Source of the DNA: Rhizobium leguminosarum
Lineage (GTDB): Bacteria; Pseudomonadota; Alphaproteobacteria; Rhizobiales; Rhizobiaceae
Direction of reading: 5' to 3'
Assembly: GCF_001652265.1 (NCBI RefSeq)
Contig: NZ_LWBS01000109.1
Coordinates: forward strand, 186,001-250,000
DNA length: 64,000 nucleotides
Positions 60,999 to 64,000 of the stretch are shown one piece after another. How positions within the stretch are numbered: position 1 is the first letter of the stretch; each line of letters starts with the position of its first letter. A model generated the notes under the pieces. It had not been told where the DNA came from. It ran no database searches and saw only the letters and a program-made list of their open reading frames with translations. Made by a program: the position numbers and the translations under genes.

Positions 60999-61064
60999 TA
61001 TCCGCCTCCCGTTATGCCCTTGCCTGGGAGAATAGGTTGACTTTGGAAAGCGCTCAATGCAGGC

Positions 61065-61111
61065 TTGATATAATCTATCAAAAGCCATCATGAATGGCTT
61101 GCATTCATGAT
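61065..61111. promoter_or_regulatory. Overlapping palindromes in the mocD/lacI divergent region
   Basis: TTGATA-5-TATCAA (61065-61081), AAGCCAT-5-ATGGCTT (61082-61100) and ATCATGAAT-7-ATTCATGAT (61087-61111), all perfect. They are plausible operators for the LacI regulator and its divergent target. Confidence 0.6.
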
Positions 61112-61131
61112 TGAATCCATCAGGAACGCCG

Positions 61132-62160
61132 ATGCGCCGCCCCACCATATCCGATCTTGCCCGCGCCTCCGGCGTCAGCGTCGCCACCGTCGACCGCGTT
61201 CTCAACGCTCGCCACCGGGTGCGCGAGGAAACAGCGCGACGGGTCTATGATGCGGCGCAATCGATCGGCTATCACGCTGTCGGGCTGATCAAGCAGCGCG
61301 TCTTCGAAGATCTGCCGCAATACAGGCTCGCCTTCCTGCTGCAGAAGCCGATGCAGCCCTTCTATCAGAGCTTCGTGCGTGAGATCGAAACTGCAGCGCG
61401 GGCGCTGACGAGCGCGCGCATTCAGACGCAGATCGACTTTCCGTCAGCCGCGACACCGGCTGCCATCGTCGAAAAGATCAAGACGCTCGGCGCCCGCAAC
61501 CAGGCCGTTGCTCTGGTTGGCCCGGATTATCCGGCGGTGACGACGGCGGTCGAAGAGCTGAAGGAGCGCGGCATTCCGGTGTTCTCGCTGCTCTCCGACC
61601 TCGCCACCGGCGTGCGCGACGCCTATGTCGGCGTCAACAACCGCAAGGTCGGACGCACTGCCGCCTGGACCATTGCGCGCACGGCACACAAGCCCGGCAA
61701 GGTCGCCTGTTTCGTCGGCAGCCACCGCTTTCACGGTCATGAGCTCAGAGAAATCGGTTTTCGCTCCTATTTTCGCGAGAATGCGCCTGAGTTCGATGTC
61801 GTCGACACGCTGATCAATCTCGAGACTGCCGAGATCACCCATGAGGCGAAGTTGACGCTGCTGCAGAAACATCCCGATCTCGTTGGCCTCTATGTCTGCG
61901 GCGGCGGCATGGAGGGGGCGATTTCGGCATTCCGCGAAGACGGCGTCGGCGGCAAGATCGTCCTGGTGGTCAACGAGCTGACGCCCGACAGCAAGGCCGG
62001 CCTTGCCGATGATATCGTCGCCATGGCGATCGGAACCCCCCTGCCCGCACTCTGCAAGGAGTTGATGGTGCTGATGACGGGGGCCATCGAAAACGGCGAA
62101 GCGGCTGTTCCCGGACAGCTCTTCCTGCCTTTCGATATTCATATTTCCGAGAACATCTGA
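61132..62160 (+). CDS. LacI-family transcriptional regulator
   Basis: 342 residues. HTH TISDLARASGVSVATVDRVLNARHRV and a periplasmic-binding-type sensor domain (AVALVGPDYPAVTTAVEELK, GLYVCGGGMEGAI). The ATG at 61132 starts the HTH cleanly; an upstream TTG (61111) is in frame. It probably senses an inositol-like sugar and controls mocDEF and mocC. Confidence 0.9.
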   Translation: MRRPTISDLARASGVSVATVDRVLNARHRVREETARRVYDAAQSIGYHAVGLIKQRVFEDLPQYRLAFLLQKPMQPFYQSFVREIETAARALTSARIQTQIDFPSAATPAAIVEKIKTLGARNQAVALVGPDYPAVTTAVEELKERGIPVFSLLSDLATGVRDAYVGVNNRKVGRTAAWTIARTAHKPGKVACFVGSHRFHGHELREIGFRSYFRENAPEFDVVDTLINLETAEITHEAKLTLLQKHPDLVGLYVCGGGMEGAISAFREDGVGGKIVLVVNELTPDSKAGLADDIVAMAIGTPLPALCKELMVLMTGAIENGEAAVPGQLFLPFDIHISENI

Positions 62161-62164
62161 GGTG

Positions 62165-62180
62165 TGATGGAATTCCATCA
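62165..62180. promoter_or_regulatory. 16-bp perfect palindrome upstream of mocC-like gene
   Basis: TGATGGAATTCCATCA, with no spacer, directly after the lacI stop. It resembles a LacI-family operator and may control the isomerase gene. Confidence 0.55.
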
Positions 62181-62321
62181 TTCCGTTCGAAATTCTCTCA
62201 GCAATGAAAGCCGGCGCCGGCGATGACGGATGGATTACGACGCGAATTCCGATAGAGATTCGCTGACCCATTCGCGAGGACCGCTCCGCCCTGATGCGGA
62301 GATCAGGAGGAGATACCGATC

Positions 62322-63134
62322 ATGACTTCGATCCGTTTTGCGCTCAACCATATGGCCGCGCCGTCGCTTGCCATCGACGATTTTTTCGCGCTGGCCAAAT
62401 CGCTCGGCATCGATGCCGTCGAGATCCGCAACGACCTTTCCGGCAATGCCATTCTCGACGGCACCAAACCTGAGGCGATCAAGGAGGCTGCCGCCCGCCA
62501 TGGGCTGACGATCATCTCGATCAACGCCCTGCAGCGCTTCAACGAGTGGAACGTGACCCGGGCCGCCGAAGCGCAGGAACTGATCGATTATGCCGGCGCG
62601 TCCGGCGCCAAGGCGCTCATCCTCGTTCCGAAGAACGACGGCACCGGCTGCGCCGATGGCGAACGGCAGGTCAATCTGCGTCAGTCTCTGGCTGCATTGA
62701 AGCCGATGCTGGAGAAAGCCGGCATTATCGGTCTCGTCGAGCCGCTCGGTTTCGAGATCTGCTCGCTGCGCTCGAAGACCGAGGCGGCCGAGGCCATCAA
62801 GGAGCTCGGTGCGCAGTCGATCTTCAGGCTCGTCCACGACACCTTCCACCATCATCTTGCCGGCGAAGCGGCGACCTTCCCTGAGCTGGCCGGCCTCGTT
62901 CACATCTCCGGGGTCAGCGATTCTTCCGTTGCTGTTGCCGATATGCGCGATTCTCACCGCGTCCTGGTCGATGCCGACGATCTGCTCGACAATGCCGGGC
63001 AGGTCAGGGCGCTGCTGCAGGCGGGCTATAACGGCCCGTTCTCCTTCGAGCCCTTCGCGGCGGCGGTGCATGCGCTGAAGGACCCGGCCGCCGCGCTTCG
63101 CGCCAGCATGGATTATCTCAGCGCGCGGGTTTGA
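62322..63134 (+). CDS. mocC: Sugar isomerase/epimerase (MocC-like)
   Basis: 270 residues, AP-endonuclease-2-type TIM barrel (IolE/IolI/MocC group). Metal-site segments: LVEPLGFEICSLRSK, FRLVHDTFHHHLAG, GLVHISGVSD and GPFSFEPFAAA. MocC acts in rhizopine degradation. A GGAGGAG site precedes the ATG. Confidence 0.85.
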   Translation: MTSIRFALNHMAAPSLAIDDFFALAKSLGIDAVEIRNDLSGNAILDGTKPEAIKEAAARHGLTIISINALQRFNEWNVTRAAEAQELIDYAGASGAKALILVPKNDGTGCADGERQVNLRQSLAALKPMLEKAGIIGLVEPLGFEICSLRSKTEAAEAIKELGAQSIFRLVHDTFHHHLAGEAATFPELAGLVHISGVSDSSVAVADMRDSHRVLVDADDLLDNAGQVRALLQAGYNGPFSFEPFAAAVHALKDPAAALRASMDYLSARV

Positions 63135-63198
63135 GATCTGGCAAAGCGTCGGCTGATACCGCCATTGGTGTCGGGACGGCGCGCAGGACGGTTGTCAC

Positions 63199-63224
63199 GA
63201 GAGGCCGCGCTGGCGCGGCCTCTC
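63199..63224. terminator. Bidirectional terminator between mocC and cobM
   Basis: Perfect 11-bp arms GAGAGGCCGCG/CGCGGCCTCTC with a 4-base loop, between convergent genes (nine bases from the cobM stop). No long T-run. Confidence 0.6.
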
Positions 63225-63232
63225 GCCCGAAG

Positions 63233-63991
63233 CTACTCCCTGCCTCTGAACCGGCGCTGATAGGCCGGATCATAGAGTGAGCTCTCGCGAAAATCCTCGG
63301 CCGCGAGCGAAGGGCCGACGAAGATGATCGCCGTGCGTTCGATCGGTTCGGCCGCAACCTTTGCCTCGATATCGCCGAGCGTGCCGCGCAGGATGCGCTC
63401 GTCCGGCCAGGAGGCCTTGACGACGATTGCGACAGGGCAGTCGACGCCGTAAAGCGGCCTCAACTCTTCAACCACTTGCTTCAGTGCGTGGATGGCCAGA
63501 TGGATCGCCAGTGTGGCGCCCGTCGCGCCGAACTTCGCCAGTGTCTCGTCGTTCGGCATCGGTGACGCGCGGCCGGAAACGCGGGTCAGCACCAGGCTTT
63601 GCGCCACGGCCGGGATCGTCAGTTCGCGCCCGAGCGTCGAGGCTGCGGCGGCAAAGGCCGGAACGCCTGGCGTCATCGTATAGTCGATGCCATGTTTTTG
63701 CAGCCGGCGCACCTGTTCGGCGACCGCACTCCAGACGGAGAGATCGCCGGAATGCAGCCGGGCGACATCCTGGCCGGCCGCAGCGGCGCGAAGATATTCC
63801 GCCTCGATCTCGTCGAGCGACATCGGCGCCGTATCGACGATGCGTGCGCCCGGCGGACAATATTGCAGCAGTTCGGGCGAGACGATCGAGCCGGCATAAA
63901 GGCAGACCGGGCACCGGGCGATGAGATCGCGGCCACGCACCGTGATCAGATCCGCAGCACCTGGCCCCGCGCCGATGAAATGCACCGTCAT
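63233..63991 (-). CDS. cobM: Precorrin-4 C11-methyltransferase
   Basis: 252 residues. [20 protein letters not shown] start, [50 protein letters not shown] and VSGRASPMP are typical of CobM. It transfers a methyl group from S-adenosylmethionine to C-11 in aerobic cobalamin synthesis. The start is close to the right edge of the window. Confidence 0.94.
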   Translation of the reverse strand: MTVHFIGAGPGAADLITVRGRDLIARCPVCLYAGSIVSPELLQYCPPGARIVDTAPMSLDEIEAEYLRAAAAGQDVARLHSGDLSVWSAVAEQVRRLQKHGIDYTMTPGVPAFAAAASTLGRELTIPAVAQSLVLTRVSGRASPMPNDETLAKFGATGATLAIHLAIHALKQVVEELRPLYGVDCPVAIVVKASWPDERILRGTLGDIEAKVAAEPIERTAIIFVGPSLAAEDFRESSLYDPAYQRRFRGRE

Positions 63992-64000
63992 CTCGTCATC

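Noticed and set aside
1..64000. tRNA, rRNA, insertion sequence or CRISPR array
   Set aside because: I saw no cloverleaf, rRNA-like stretch, transposase gene or regularly spaced repeats while reading the window; small RNA genes could be missed by eye.

Overview
The window is about 64 kb of high-GC alphaproteobacterial chromosome. Gene families and organisation (sarcosine oxidase, DUF982, a MocC/MocDEF-like rhizopine cluster, a NadQ-type regulator ahead of nadABC, PraR-like XRE regulator, intergenic palindromic repeats) point to the genus Rhizobium, close to R. leguminosarum/R. etli. The assignment rests on family recognition, not on a database search.

Layout. 0-0.7 kb: end of a sarcosine oxidase operon (soxA end, soxG). 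0.8-13 kb: a Tad/Flp-type pilus or secretion locus with two CpaF ATPases on opposite strands, small pilin-like ORFs, a prepilin peptidase, three TadE/TadG-like pseudopilin proteins, CpaB, an ATPase with an N-terminal FHA-like domain, TadB, TadC and a membrane FHA protein. No secretin or TadZ/CpaE is present here. 13-17.4 kb: a lower-GC polysaccharide cassette (acyltransferase, flippase, pyruvyl-transferase-like protein) bracketed by a 109-bp direct duplication of the 3' end of the FHA gene. 17.7-25.6 kb: mixed genes (adenylate cyclase with TPRs, SDR, sulfite-oxidase-like enzyme, LysR plus tautomerase, DUF982), with a decayed fragment of a downstream gene.

25.9-43 kb is the most unusual part. 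A tight five-gene operon encodes, in transcription order, a DUF4384-OmpA protein, an exported caspase-like protease with an EF-hand, an exported trypsin fused to a caspase-like domain lacking its catalytic His, an exported inhibitory-type serpin with a likely Arg-Ser scissile bond, and a transmembrane pseudokinase with a formylglycine-generating-enzyme-like C-terminus. Nearby are a third caspase (with Sel1 repeats), a Ser/Gly-rich lipoprotein, an ICMT-like membrane methyltransferase, an NlpC/P60-like hydrolase and small exported proteins. I read this as a candidate undescribed envelope proteolytic cascade with its own inhibitor and sensor.

43.3-47.5 kb: L-fucose-type sugar acid catabolism (dehydratase, SDR, IclR regulator, lactonase). 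47.7-48.5 kb: XRE regulator and a small protein. 48.5-52.8 kb: a YcaO-TfuA pair directly behind a 47-residue ORF that is a candidate RiPP precursor, with a BTAD/TPR regulator upstream. 53-57.4 kb: nadABC with a Nudix-related regulator and two operator-like palindromes. 57.5-63.1 kb: PanB-like enzyme, MocF/E/D-like demethylase system, LacI regulator and MocC-like isomerase, consistent with rhizopine or inositol-derivative use. 63.2-64 kb: cobM.
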